DNA from: SIG588 sp045599305
GTDB taxonomy: Bacteria; Bacillota; Clostridia; Oscillospirales; Acutalibacteraceae
Direction of reading: 5' to 3'
DNA length: 5,677 nt
Assembly (NCBI GenBank): GCA_045599305.1
Contig: JAZRVU010000074.1
Location: 1-5,677 of the forward strand
Position numbers and translations under genes: made by a program. The notes beneath the pieces are model-generated. The model was given only the letters and a program-made list of their open reading frames with translations, searched no databases and was not told where the DNA came from. This document shows positions 1-5,677 of the stretch, in pieces (the first letter of the stretch is position 1; each line of letters opens with the position of its first letter).

Positions 1-2346
<2,346 letters not shown>

Positions 2347-2347
<1 letters not shown>

Positions 2348-2356
2348 GGAAGGGGG
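2347..2356 (+). promoter_or_regulatory. Ribosome binding site of rpoC
   Basis: A purine run, AGGAAGGGGG, begins on the last base of the rpoB stop codon and ends 10 bases before ATG 2367. It includes AGGA and GG-rich matches to the anti-Shine-Dalgarno sequence. The AGGA part is rather far from the start (about 16 bases), so the G-run may be the effective contact. Its overlap with the rpoB stop is consistent with translation of rpoC following that of rpoB. Confidence 0.65.
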
Positions 2357-2366
2357 CGCTTGAAAG

Positions 2367-5677
<3,311 letters not shown>

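Noticed and set aside
2348..2366. Promoter or terminator between rpoB and rpoC
   Set aside because: The gap is only 19 bases, is occupied by the ribosome binding site, and shows no hairpin with a T-run and no -35/-10 pair.

Overview
This window is a fragment of the bacterial RNA polymerase operon. It holds the 3' two thirds of rpoB (beta subunit) followed by most of rpoC (beta' subunit), both on the + strand and separated by 19 bases. The rpoB gene enters from the left edge already in frame and ends at 2347. The rpoC gene starts at ATG 2367 and runs off the right edge after 1103 codons, about 80 residues short of a typical Gram-positive end. No RNA genes, mobile elements, CRISPR arrays, promoters or terminators were seen, and there is no non-coding stretch longer than the 19-base gap.

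The organism is most likely a GC-rich member of the Firmicutes (Bacillota), class Clostridia, probably the Ruminococcaceae/Oscillospiraceae gut lineage. This rests on: beta and beta' sequences of the Gram-positive type (motifs recalled from Bacillus subtilis align closely), no SI3-type insertion in the beta' trigger loop, a long acidic tail on beta, and strong G/C preference at third codon positions. The genus is not assignable by eye.

The two products assemble with alpha2 and omega into core RNA polymerase. Beta supplies half of the active-site channel, the flap and the rifampicin pocket. Beta' supplies the Mg-binding NADFDGD motif, the clamp, the bridge helix and the trigger loop. Apart from one place, both genes read as intact, conserved housekeeping genes.

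The exception is in rpoB around bases 131-154. The protein passes directly from the conserved 'IRSVGE' motif to 'LTHKRRLSALGPGG'. In other bacteria about 65 residues lie between these motifs, including the first half of the rifampicin-resistance region (the FFGSSQLSQFMDQ block). The reading frame is preserved, so about 195 bases appear to be cleanly missing. This is either a sequencing or assembly artefact, a strain or paralogue with a crippled rpoB, or a very unusual natural beta subunit. It is the one observation here that deserves a real check. A 1008-codon open frame on the minus strand opposite rpoC is explained by codon usage and is not annotated as a gene.
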